A model generated the notes under the pieces. It made no database searches and was not told where the DNA came from. It saw nothing but the letters and a program-made list of their open reading frames with translations. Below are positions 23,028 to 33,220 of a stretch of 37,500 nt of DNA, piece after piece. The stretch is taken from the NCBI RefSeq assembly GCF_037975245.1, contig NC_092571.1, forward strand, positions 11,632,417 through 11,669,916, given 5' to 3'. Position 1 is the stretch's first letter; the number at the start of each line of letters is the position of its first letter. The translations under genes were made by a program, and so were the position numbers. The stretch is from Apostichopus japonicus. Its lineage: Eukaryota; Echinodermata; Holothuroidea; Aspidochirotida; Stichopodidae.

Positions 23028-24113
23028 TTAATGCAAGAATGTTTATCTGTTTCGTCAACGGGTGAGATCTTGCAAAGCCTGGTTTCGTGGTCATTTGCAC
23101 AGATGGCACAAGAAGGGGTGGTTTTGTTAGAGCATTCTTTATGATAGTGCCCAAACAGTTGACATATGCTGCATCGCTTGACATGGAATCTATCATAAAT
23201 TTTGCAGGAGTTCATACCCAAGATGATACGATCACCATGTTTTTTTCATGAAGTCACGAAGTGATGGGGACACATTGAATATGGCTTGAAAGAGGGTTTC
23301 ATCATTTCTCAACGGCTTTGAAACAAGATGAGTAATATGATCTCCATGAGTATTGATTTGAAAATATTCTGCCAACCAACGATTTTGTTGAAGTAGAACA
23401 GGCAAAGGGTCATCAGCAAAGGAAGCAGAAAACCCGACAACTGCAATAGTTGGCAGCATGGTACCAGTTTTTTTAATTGTTCCAATTTTGGGCAGGTTGT
23501 TAGTGATGGCAGTAGATAGTTTGTCACGTGATGAAGCTGAGTCACATACAATAATGGTTTCGCCTGATTTGTTTTTGAAAGATTTGCTAATTTGGACATT
23601 GCTATCAACAATAGTTTTCTCAAGTGTGGTGGTGTCAATAGGAGATTTTGGAATAACCAGTGCGGATTTGCTTACACGAGCCTTCCTTATTTCGACCATT
23701 TTCTCCTCATTTGACCAACACTCGCCAATGACAGGGGCAGTCGGAACGCTAGCATGAATAGATCCTTTGGCTTGTTCAGCTGATTGCTGAGATTGGCCTT
23801 TAGATTCAATGAGATTCTTAATTTCATTCAGGTTGAGCTCCAGGCGATCGACTTTCTTTTCTATATCGCACATTCGCGATTGATCAGGGGAGTTGACACT
23901 AGCATCTTTGTCTGATTTACAAGAGTTACAGATGTAGAAAAAATTTGGGTAGAGTTTAGATGCATTGTCCAGCATATTATACAATGATGATGTGCATAGC
24001 TTCTTCTTGTCTCCACAATCAAATGCATGCACTGATGATTGGCAAAGAAAACAACACAATAGGTTTGCCTGCATGCAGTTGCACACTGTGCACTCGGCAA
24101 TGGAGGTAGACAT
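22913..24113 (-). pseudogene. LINE ORF1: PHD-like finger plus zinc-knuckle nucleic-acid-binding protein
   Basis: About 400 codons. The likely start is MSTSIAECTVC at 24113 (an upstream ATG at 24212 adds a non-conserved leader). The N-terminal cysteine/histidine cluster (C-x2-C, CCFLC, H-x-FDC, C-x2-C at ICNSCK) resembles a PHD-type finger. A short coiled coil (MCDIEKKVDRLELNLNEIKN) and a central domain follow. After a frameshift in an A7 run near 23244 come zinc knuckles CSICQLFGHYHKEC, CAICANDHETRLC and CINC. Such ORF1 proteins bind element RNA. Restoring one base in the A7 run would make the frame continuous, so the break may be a real mutation or a homopolymer sequencing error. Confidence 0.75.
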
Positions 24114-24371
24114 AGTTAACGTGTGCACCACACACAGAAATAAGTTTCGCAGAACTGATGTAAGTATCCAAGACAACTTAGGCTTAACAGCCCAGAGGCA
24201 AAAGGATTTCAAGTCGCCGTAAAGTGGGCGAAAACAATGTCAAATTGGTTCAAAGAATACTCACAAGTGGCATAAGCATATAATAAAGTCCAACATCCGT
24301 GAAATATAAACTCCAATACGTAATTTAAATGAAATAACACAGCCGTTTCGGAGTAGATCAAATAACGATGT

Positions 24372-24393
24372 TTATATATATATATAGATATAG

Positions 24394-24427
<34 letters not shown>

Positions 24428-24437
24428 TATATATATA
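24372..24437. repeat. (TA)n microsatellite at LINE 5' side
   Basis: TA repeats with two GATATA interruptions. They form the right boundary of the L2/CR1-type LINE. Confidence 0.95.
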
Positions 24438-24471
24438 ATTGAAAATCGTAATGAGTTGGGAAATCGAGAAC

Positions 24472-24598
24472 AGCGAAAACACTTCCAGCCTCCACCTGGA
24501 TTCGTATACATATATACATCTATATAATTACGCCATCCCAGTCGCTCATTACCGTCCAGCGGTACGCATGTGATGGACTGCATTTTCGGAGTGAGCAT
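24472..24598 (+). repeat. Repeat X, copy 3
   Basis: Has both halves: AGCGAAAACACTTCCAGCCT, then the CCATCCCAGTCGCTCATTAC segment through GGAGTGAGCA. It lacks the few bases ATCACGTC between the TA linker and the second half. Confidence 0.8.
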
Positions 24599-24633
24599 AT
24601 TATATATATATATATATATTCATGTATGTATTA

Positions 24634-24695
24634 GCGTCCATAGTGGTTAGGGTGCCCGCATATAAAGCGGGAGGGTTCGAATCCCGGTGGAGGCT
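24634..24695 (+). mobile_element. tRNA-like SINE head, copy 2 (damaged)
   Basis: Same as 19677-19743, with a GCATATAAAGC anticodon arm and a TTCGAATCCC B box, but about five bases of the 5' T stem are missing (GGAGGGTTCG instead of GGAGGCCCGGGTTCG). The 5' flank (TTCATGTATGTATTAG) and 3' flank (TAGAAGATTTACTCATTACG) are shared with copy 1. Confidence 0.65.
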
Positions 24696-24809
24696 AGAAG
24701 ATTTACTCATTACGTTTTCAATTTTATATATATGTAAATATAAATATATTTATATACATATATATATAAATAAATAAATACATATATATATGCGTACTAT
24801 ATGTACCTT

Positions 24810-24872
24810 ATATATATATTTATATATATATATATATATAAATATATATATAAATATATATATATATATAAT
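24810..24872. repeat. (TA)n microsatellite
   Basis: TA repeats with AAATATA interruptions between the second SINE copy and repeat X copy 4. Confidence 0.95.
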
Positions 24873-24904
24873 TGAAAATCGTAATGAGTTGGGAAATCAA
24901 GAAC

Positions 24905-25563
24905 AGCGAAAACACTTCCAGCCTCCACCGGGATTCGTATACATATATACATTTATATAATTATGTAACGTGAATGGCCTTTATACTCATCCGTAGTAAA
25001 CTGCACATGTCATAGCCAGCCATGTCATGAAAATTTATAATCTTTTAGGATGTAATTTTGGGTGGTTAAATGTTAATTGATGTGTTTTGTTGTCTACTTA
25101 AGAGTGTTATGGATTTAGTAAACCAATATTATCACTAAGTTAAATGTCTACGACATGTCTGAACATGTTTGGGGCATAATGTTATTGTTGTTAATTAAAT
25201 AGTTAAAAGGATTGTACTTCTCATGTTGTACTGTTATATTGCGTGGTATATGCACCAGAGTGAGACGGACAATAAATGCCTGTAAAATTGTTCTGTTCTG
25301 AAAACTTGGTACTCACACTCTCTGCAGTCTTGTGCGCAGAGTCATTTTTGTTGTGAGTTTGTAACTTGGCCTGGATTCTAGTTGCTGCGCTGTGGTTAAC
25401 TGATACACAGGCTAGCATCGATTTCTCCATACTTCTGGCAGTATTCTTGGCCGTGCTAAGGACTCCTCGAAACGCAACAATTCTCACGTCGCCGTCCCAG
25501 TCGCTCATTACCGTCCAGCGGTACGCATGTGATGGACTGCATTTTCGGAGTGAGCAAATTAAT
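24905..25563 (+). repeat. Repeat X, copy 4, split by a solo LTR
   Basis: The first half (24905-24963) ends TATATAATTA and the second half resumes at 25484 with TCACGTCGCCGTCCCAGTCG. In intact copies these two parts are contiguous (13931), so the intervening 516-bp LTR entered this copy later. The second half is also the left edge of duplication copy B. Confidence 0.8.
24964..25479 (+). mobile_element. Solo LTR (516 bp) inserted in repeat X
   Basis: Begins TGTAACGTGAATGG and ends CGAAACGCAACA, so it has TG...CA ends. The flanking bases are ATTA (24960-24963) and ATTC (25480-25483), a 4-bp target duplication with one change. The uninterrupted target sequence is visible in repeat X copy 2. An AATAAA at 25271-25276 lies in the second half, as in LTR R regions. 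There is no second LTR or internal gag-pol, so it is a solo LTR from an LTR retrotransposon. Ty3/Gypsy type is plausible from the TGTAACG start but not proven. Confidence 0.75.
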
Positions 25564-25966
25564 GAGCGAACTGAAGATACGCCAGAATCTTATGACGAGC
25601 TTCACCGTACTATAATTAGGCGTGAGTATAAATTATTCGGTGACATTGCATCATTCTTTAGTAAGACTGTAAGACATAGGCTATTGTGTGACAATGAACA
25701 ATTGTCCTGTGGTTGTTGTTGTTTTTTCACTTTTAAAGTTGAAAGTCTACTTGTGTGTCGATGGACAAAACAGCAAAAGCATCAATCCACTTTTCTCATT
25801 GTTTTTAGTGTAGCCAATAAGCGATGAACAAATTAGATACACATGACACGAGTGTCAGTTTGCAAAACAGACGTCTGCAGTTGGAGTAGGGAATATCCGC
25901 CTTCTTGATACCGTGACGCAACCGAGTTGTAGTTGGTTGGTACACTGTGGGTGTGAGTTCTTGAAG
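25564..25966 (+). other. Putative non-coding first exon / leader region of LRR-B
   Basis: Counterpart of 1251-1644. The donor GAAG|GTGAGT lies at 25966/25967. The solo LTR sits 80-600 bp upstream of this region only in copy B and could affect expression. The transcription start is not visible. Confidence 0.4.
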
Positions 25967-26065
25967 GTGAGTCAAACATCCTCCAAGGTTTTCACTGGGT
26001 CTGAGAAGAATTTTATTTTTCGAATCTGGAAAATTATTTGTCTCCTTTTCGGATCCTTTGTATAC

Positions 26066-26068
<3 letters not shown>

Positions 26069-26132
<64 letters not shown>
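26069..26132. repeat. (TA)n microsatellite
   Basis: An uninterrupted TA tract at the position of the much longer tract 1749-1912 in copy A. Confidence 0.97.
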
Positions 26133-26135
<3 letters not shown>

Positions 26136-26249
26136 AATGTTGAATAGAACATTCCATCTTTCAACTCATGAAATATTTGCACTATTGCACTAATAACCAT
26201 TTATTATTTATATACTATACATATATATTATATATATATATTATATACT

Positions 26250-26651
26250 AAATTTTGAATTTTGCAGCCAAACCTCTACTCAGAGTTTCATGCTTACTAG
26301 CAATCGTCAGGAGGTGTACTAAAAAGCTATCTCTCTTTCATCTTAGTCTTAACTTTATTTTGGGGGTGTTTTGGTTGGTGTCTGCAGCTTGCGAGGATTT
26401 CAGACCTTTTGTTCAGGAGATTAGGGCTAGAATGATCTATTATTGCTAGTTTCTCGGCCTGGCATAGATTACAAGAACCTGAGCTGTTGATCGATGTGTT
26501 TGATCTCCTGGTCCATTGTCAGGAGATCAAACACCCCCAAAATAAAGTTAAGACTAAGATGAAAGAGAGATAGCTTTTTAGTACACCTCCTGACGATTGC
26601 TAGTAAGCATGAAACTCTGAGTAGAGGTTTGGCTACAAAATTCAAAATTTA
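26250..26651. mobile_element. Foldback MITE with 123-bp inverted arms
   Basis: The left arm (26250-26371, AAATTTTGAATTTTGCAGCC onward) and right arm (26529-26651) are reverse complements with about one mismatch over roughly 122 bp. A second, nested perfect hairpin (GTTTGATCTCCTG and its complement, about 26498-26531) lies against the right arm. No coding sequence. It is flanked by TATA-rich DNA and absent from the LRR-A intron, so it inserted into copy B or was lost from copy A. The near identity of the arms argues for a young insertion. Confidence 0.85.
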
Positions 26652-26818
26652 CATTACGCTCTTCTTCATAACGCGGAATTGAGCACTCTGTCGTGTTCTA
26701 CTTGGAACATTTTATACACTTCTATATTATATACTATATATATATATATATATAGTTTTTTTATAGTCCTGTACCTGGAGTCTTTACGTCGCCGAACGTA
26801 CCGATTGAATGAACAGTC

Positions 26819-28348
26819 ATGATGACTGCTTTGTCCGTTGTCACTGGCATTCACCTCGTAGTTATTTTAACGGCATCACCATCATGTCAATGTGCCTGTC
26901 GAGATAGATATACTACCACCACATGCGATGGCCGCAATAGTAACATTTCTTCGCTACCTTTTCTTGAAAACAGGGAAACAATTGTAAATCTATTTGTTGT
27001 ACATTCGAATATACCAGCCTTACGAAATGGTTGTATTCTGCTGCCAACATTTCCTAACTTGAGAACTCTTGGATTGTATTCGAACGGAATTTTTCAACTG
27101 AATGAACAGTTCTTTGAAAACGTTGCGAATGTTAGTCAATTACACCTACAAAGAAACGAACTGAGCACGGTCCCTTCTAATTCTTTGAGTGTTCTTACCA
27201 AACTCACGTACCTCGATCTTAGTGGAAATAGAATCCTGGAATTACCAGCAAAGTGCTTCGTTAACAACATATATTTAAAGGTTGTTATGTTATACAGAAA
27301 TAACATCAGCAGCGTACACAAAGAAGCTTTCATAGAAATGCGTCACCTTGAGGTCTTAAATTTGGCATGGAATAATATCACAGAGATCAATTTGTGTGAT
27401 GAGAAAACACACCACCTGACATCATTAACTTCACTTGATTTGAAACACAACAGCATAGAATATTTCCATTGTAGTAATAACCTGTCTATGTTGACTTCTT
27501 ACGATGCGGAAGATAACGAGCTATCTTATTTAGATGAATATTCATTGCACGGTCTTTCTCAATTGAAGACACTTTGGTTACCAGGAAATCATTTATCAGA
27601 TGTCCACGAATTTACCTTTGGCAATACTACGCACGGACTACAACATTTAACTTTGAGCAGAAATCGGTTTAGCGATATTCCAACACAGTTCATAAAAATG
27701 CTCACGTTTTTGGAGATTTTAAAGTTGCAGTTTAACTCCATTACCGCTTTACCGGCACGGGCATTCCAAGCCAATGAATTCCTATATCAAATTAACTTAG
27801 AGCATAACTTGATTCATGTGACTGCGTCGAATTCATTGAAAGGACTAACCCGTCTACGTTATCTTAATTTGAGAGGAAATGTTTTAAATAGACTCCCATC
27901 ATCCGGTTTCTTGGAGGAGGAAGAAGACTTTGGAATAAATCTCGCAGGTAACCCATGGACGTGCGACTGCAATGCATTGCCTCTCTACAATTGGTTAAGT
28001 AAATCCAGATTCTACCAACATGATCTGATTTGTCAGAGCCCAATCTCAGTTTATGGTGAACAACTTATGAAGCTCTCAGTTTCGGACTTTTGCGATGTCG
28101 CGGATATGTTGACTACTCAATGGCAGTTCTACGAGTCTACCACTACACCAAGTCCAACAGTGAACTACGATATTGCTGTTATCAGTGCAGCTATATGGAT
28201 TTTCGGAGGATTATTTCTCTTAGTTTTTCTTCTTACCAATATTCGAATGCTACGACGTTGCATAAACTGCCCAAGGAAGCAAGATAACCGTTTGGCAGCT
28301 CCAGAGCCGGACACACCATTGGGCCAAATGCGGGCTCAAATCCCCTAA
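26819..28348 (+). CDS. LRR-B: paralogue of LRR-A, type I transmembrane LRR protein
   Basis: 509 residues with the same domain order as LRR-A: signal peptide to about residue 25, four-cysteine cap, 12 LRRs, C-terminal cap with C382, C384, C405 and C425, membrane helix 451-475 and a short tail. It differs from LRR-A at 19 residues: 30, 83, 117, 129, 205, 207, 213, 234, 278, 300, 302, 314, 336, 337, 341, 358, 368, 372 and 487. Only four silent codon changes were found by eye (188, 222, 312, 362). No change occurs between 373 and 486. The frame is fully open with all structural cysteines kept, so it appears functional, though the AATAAA that follows the stop in LRR-A is absent. It is likely a cell-surface recognition protein; its ligand is unknown. 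Confidence 0.92.
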   Translation: MMTALSVVTGIHLVVILTASPSCQCACRDRYTTTTCDGRNSNISSLPFLENRETIVNLFVVHSNIPALRNGCILLPTFPNLRTLGLYSNGIFQLNEQFFENVANVSQLHLQRNELSTVPSNSLSVLTKLTYLDLSGNRILELPAKCFVNNIYLKVVMLYRNNISSVHKEAFIEMRHLEVLNLAWNNITEINLCDEKTHHLTSLTSLDLKHNSIEYFHCSNNLSMLTSYDAEDNELSYLDEYSLHGLSQLKTLWLPGNHLSDVHEFTFGNTTHGLQHLTLSRNRFSDIPTQFIKMLTFLEILKLQFNSITALPARAFQANEFLYQINLEHNLIHVTASNSLKGLTRLRYLNLRGNVLNRLPSSGFLEEEEDFGINLAGNPWTCDCNALPLYNWLSKSRFYQHDLICQSPISVYGEQLMKLSVSDFCDVADMLTTQWQFYESTTTPSPTVNYDIAVISAAIWIFGGLFLLVFLLTNIRMLRRCINCPRKQDNRLAAPEPDTPLGQMRAQIP

Positions 28349-31300
28349 TCTAATGTCCCCTAAAATTATTTTAAAAAAATATATAAAAACAGTTCATAGA
28401 AACGAGGAAGACTGGGTGGGATAGCGACATATTCGTATATCTTTCCTATATTACTTGATATTACATAATATTACTTTCCTAATTATGTAGTACATTATAT
28501 AATTATGTGGTATAGCAAATAACTTATTCATCAATCGAAAGATATCGTGAGCGAAATCTTTACAAAACATTGCATTGCAGATTTATGATGTATGCATACA
28601 TAATTACTGTGCAACTCACAAGTAAAATGTCGACACAACGTAAGCCTTGGTTGCCACACGGACATCCGAGGGCCCTAACATTAGTTTATCAGGACCAGCC
28701 CCCGCCCCTCCCCAACCCCACAAAATGGTAAATTTGGCCCCAAGGCAGAACAATAAGATTAATGCATAACATTAAATGCCTCGAAGTATTCTTGACGTTT
28801 GGTGTGAGGGGATATGCGAGGGGTGGGGTGGTGGGGGGTGATATATTTGTTATCTTTTTTTTAGTACGTAATCGTGATACGTATATACATAACACCTAAC
28901 GTAGCATAACATGGTGAGATTTCCTTTGTCCATTCTCTGACTTGGGCTACTTTTCTTTAAAACGTAAAAATATGCAAACAACTGTCAACATCGCGAGGAG
29001 TCCGGTTAATATATGCACTTGCTTAACAAATTTTCCTTCTACGTTTCGATGTTTTGGCAAGCCTGCTAATGTTTTTATTTTCCCATATATTTGTTTCACT
29101 GAACATCTCAGAACGGACCATATTTATTAAATGCTTGTTTCTAAAGGTGTGATAGAACTATCGTCCTTGAAATGAACCAAAGAAGCAAAATATGGTGGAT
29201 TTAAAATCTAACTTGTACGAATATTTTGGCATTTCTTTTCTTTGCTTTTATCTAATTTCTTAGTCGATTTTTTGAATAATTAATTGTGTTTATTTTGTAC
29301 ATAACTCCTAAGCTCACAAACTTGTCTGCAAGCACGACGAAAGACTCTTTCTATTGATTGAGATATATGTTCATCCCTTGTTATAAGCGCTGATTTAGTA
29401 AATTTTCAGGGACGTAGCTACGAGGGGGGGGGGGGTGGGTGCGGGTTCTCATCCCCAAATAATTGAGTTGAATCTTCAATGGTTAGAAAAGTCGGTGGTT
29501 AAAAACATGACTGTTGGAAAATTTAATCTATGTCACATCTCTTAAAATAAATTTAAGCTTGATCGCAATCTCGACAGGATAATTTTGATTCAATATAGGT
29601 TGTTTCTAATTTTAGGCTTACATTATTTACAAGATTTGACGAAATTCGAACTTACTTATTAACCGAAATCTTGTTTCTAACTCCTTGTACAACCCATAGT
29701 AAAGTTGGAAATATACTACTGAATGTAACTTTAAAATTGTCTAAAGACGGTCAAATTGGCGTTCGATTTAGCACCTTAGTATCCGGTATGGCAATTAAGA
29801 ATTGACAACCAACTTCGTGTTATGCTGCTGAAAATGTCGAAATTGGATATTTCAATGAGGGATGTTGTATGTATTCACAGTGTTTGGGGACAAAAGTTTA
29901 TGTTCTGCATTGCATGTTGTCGGCGCACTGTTAGTGATTAATGTATGTTCTTCTTGTTACACCAATATGAGATATAATTATGCAGATTGGCAAAGGAAAA
30001 ATGAATAGTTATGATATATTATACTGTATAGGCAACTTGTTTTTATTGTGATCTGCTTCTCACAAGGTTTTCCTCCTTAGCAATACCAAACATAGAAACG
30101 AGATTTTTCTACACAATTAGCTAACTTTGATTCAGTCATTGAGTCTTCTAATCAAAGTTTCGTGAGTCGTTTGGAAATTGATTGTCTTCTTACAAACAAT
30201 GCACATCTCCATTTGAGATATGCGATACCTGCGTATACCTATACCATGCACACGTAGGAATACTATTATGTTATTATAAATGTTTGATATCGTTAAATAT
30301 AATGTAGTATATTTAATATAATGTATATGTTTTTCATCTGTGAATAAGTTAATTAAATATAACAAATAAAAATGAAAGCTTTTCAGCTGAATTTCCATGG
30401 TGACATCATTCACTCTGCATTCACACAAACAAGAAAATACCACCAAATTTGAAAGAGAAATATTTTCGTCATACAAAATGCCATGACGATGAGTGGTTGA
30501 ACTAAGAAAATAATTTTCGGTTTGTTACCATGGAGTCAACTTCAAGCACCGAAATATTTCTTGACGGATCATCACGTTCATTTGACGAGTTGTGTAAAGG
30601 TCAATGGAGAATTGATTTACAATTTAGTGCTACAACATGTGCTCCCGTCCTGATCCCAAACGAAGATCGTGTACCGTATATATACATTGGGTATAAAAAA
30701 TATATGTGAAATATGATCGTCTATACTTTGTAAGAACATAGTGCTAGTGACTATTTTAATGTGTTGTCAATATATTTGGAACTTAAATTTAAAGTAAAAA
30801 ACAGTGTTGTTCTTTTTTCTTATTCTTCTTTTCCATTTATTGTCTGCCAATCTACTACTCTACTTATCTACTAAATTGATGACTAATTAATTTTTAAATA
30901 AGCTTGATCGTCTCTCAATGGAATTCCTGAATTGCCTAGTAACCTCATTTCTTTGGTTTAAAAGCGGGGCAACGCGTCCTGTGGGAGGGGTCCAGTGCGT
31001 ACCTTCCCTTTGAAGAAATTTTGGAGTTTAAAGGAGGCTAAGCGTATCAACTGGTAGTATATAGCCCTATATATCTTATTTACAGCATAAATACCTACCG
31101 AAACTAAAGTATCGCGAAATCGCGTATGTCACTTCTTGCAACTATGTAGCAGACGTCACATAACTTTTCCCGCCAAGCTTGAGGGGCTCATATTCGGCCA
31201 TCGATCGTGTTTGTATGTCAAAGGTGATTATGCGTCATACTTCCGAAACGATCCCGTAGAATGATGTTTACTAAATGACGTGTGTACTTACGTTGAGCTT

Positions 31301-33220
31301 GCATATCGTATCGTAAGCGGAACCAAATAATTTCGTTGGAAAGACGAAAAGGTCCATCAGTATTTCACGTATTGCAGTATGCTAGAAAGTACAATAATGG
31401 TCACGCCTCTTCAATCCAGTACATGTCATCTCTGCGACCCTTGAAGTACTGTTGTACGTCACTGCGTGACTAATTAAAACAATTAACTACCTCTGTACTC
31501 TGCATATTAACTAGAGTCACTGACACCATGCTCCCCCTTTGCCAATAATATAAGAAAGCACAGTGATTTTCGGGCAGACCGACGCGGTGCCACAACGGAC
31601 AGCAATTCCAACACCAAGGAACATTGAACTGACTCCTGCCCTTTCACGGACCCCAGCCCCCCCGGTTCCTACGCCCTTGAGATAAATGATTGAAAGTTGT
31701 GCAATAGAAGTCCCAGTAGATGCTTGGAAGTACAGGCCAAAAAACGACAAAGAGAAAACATAAGGCATTTTCGACTTGTAAAGTTTCTTTATTGAAATGA
31801 GTTCAAGCAGTTGCTAAGAATACCTTCTCAACTCTTACTGCTGAAAACATGTACCCCCAACAAATACTAACTTATCAAGTAGAACTCAAAGTAAGAGTAG
31901 TAGTATTTCATTCTAAAACATTTAAAATTGTATCGCCAGTACATCTTCCGTGTATAGGCTTTAAATATCATTGGTAACCCATTGCTATTTAAATTCTCAA
32001 AAAAAATAAATAAATAAATAAATAAAAAAAAACATGTTCTTTCAACATTTCTTTTAACAACCCAGCATCCATGGGTGATATTTAAACACCATTTTTTCCT
32101 AGACAAAGTTGCAATGTAATTATAAACATGTTACTTGAGGTCATACAAGTCTTATGTAATGCATCCAAGGTACTTGACCTAGATGGTCTATGTTGTCCAG
32201 CCGTTTTTATTGATGATACTCAGATGTTTAAAGCATCATTACCCAAAATGAAAGCGGTATGTAAATGCAAGCTGCACTGTTAACCTAGGACATTAAACGG
32301 TCTACAGAATATCAAAATTAAAAATTGACGTCTTATCTTGTCCGTTACGTAAGAATTAGGAGTTGATGATTCTCTTGTCTCAAAAAAGTTGTGGCCATGA
32401 CACTTATTCGTTTATTTTGAACCAAATGCAATATGAGAATACCGGCAAAAATGTTGTTATTGCTTTTCCTTTTATCTGTCAAGTGAGAGTGGAAGAGCCA
32501 AGTTTACTTAATGGACTAAATTGATTTGGAATATTACTATCAAATGATCATCTTAAATTATTAAATCATTATCTTTTGTAGTGAATTTGACATATTGATG
32601 TGGTACCACCGAAATGATTGTTCAAGGAAAGATATGATACTATGTTACCTTAGGCAATGAAAATTGCACGAAAAGTCATGAAATTGAAGCATAAAATTCC
32701 AAACTTTGAAAATCACAGATTACATTAAATTTGCGAGACGCCAAAAAAAACACCTTCCTTTTTTTCTGAACCTGGATTAAAATGGGTTAATAGTACGGAG
32801 CAGTGAAATGGTTCAAATTATATAAATCTCATAGTTAGTCTTAGTGGTATTTAAATATATAAATAAATAATCATACAGAACTCACAATGCTAGCTTTAAA
32901 TAAAAAATGTTACGCAGAACAAGTTAATAACTCAATATTGTGTATTCAGTTTTCAACATATATGCCACACTCAACAGAATGTTTTAAGCCTCCTTATGCA
33001 TTAAATCTCGACGGTTTGACTTTTAATTGTTATTGGGTGGGGGGGGGGGGAAGTACTACTGATTAGTAGTAAAATAATCTCACAACCCTAACTGAACTAA
33101 CATTTCCGTATAATCGTGAGTCATTTGGAAGGACACACTTCTCAAGTAGTGTGCAGTAGCAGGAAGTTGTTATGTTTCCATAACAACACCCTGGCAACAG
33201 TGGGTATACAAGCTGTACAA
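28349..33220. other. Gene-free remainder of duplication copy B
   Basis: Matches 3885-12224 apart from the two large blocks missing here. It contains G-run repeat ends (28805-28850, 29410-29450, 33035-33052) and an A/AATA-rich stretch near 31998-32036. No coding frame with a recognisable family is present; short frames are not conserved in copy A. Confidence 0.6.

Larger units (their letters stand above)
19912..24371 (-). mobile_element. L2/CR1-group LINE, nearly intact
   Basis: About 4.46 kb between two (TA)n tracts. On the minus strand it reads: 5' region, ORF1 (24113 down to 22913), overlapping ORF2 (23027 down to 19994), then a short 3' UTR ending in a TTATTATTAT-type repeat. Each ORF has one frameshift in a seven-base homopolymer, and ORF2 has three in-frame stops. 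The exact 5' end is inferred from the TA boundary. Confidence 0.85.
25967..26766 (+). other. Putative intron 1 of LRR-B
   Basis: Starts GTGAGT and ends GTTTTTTTATAG at 26755-26766, the same acceptor as in copy A. It contains a (TA)n tract (about 26069-26132), the 403-bp foldback element and a short TA tract. Its content differs markedly from the LRR-A intron. Confidence 0.5.
25484..33220 (+). repeat. Segmental duplication, copy B (about 7.7 kb)
   Basis: Direct copy of 1173-12224, starting in repeat X and ending near the GTGGGTATACAAGC segment. Relative to A it lacks 5546-6003 and about 7669-10611, and gains a foldback element at 26250-26651 in the LRR intron. Short indels are frequent in the non-coding parts. 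Confidence 0.9.

Noticed and set aside
22301-24222. Plus-strand frames across the L2/CR1-type LINE (for example 23458-23757, 23965-24222)
   Set aside because: They are antisense shadows of the LINE proteins on the minus strand.
30132-30476. 114-codon minus-strand frame in copy B
   Set aside because: The collinear region of copy A (around 6125-6480) does not keep a matching open frame of this length, so it is unlikely to be coding.
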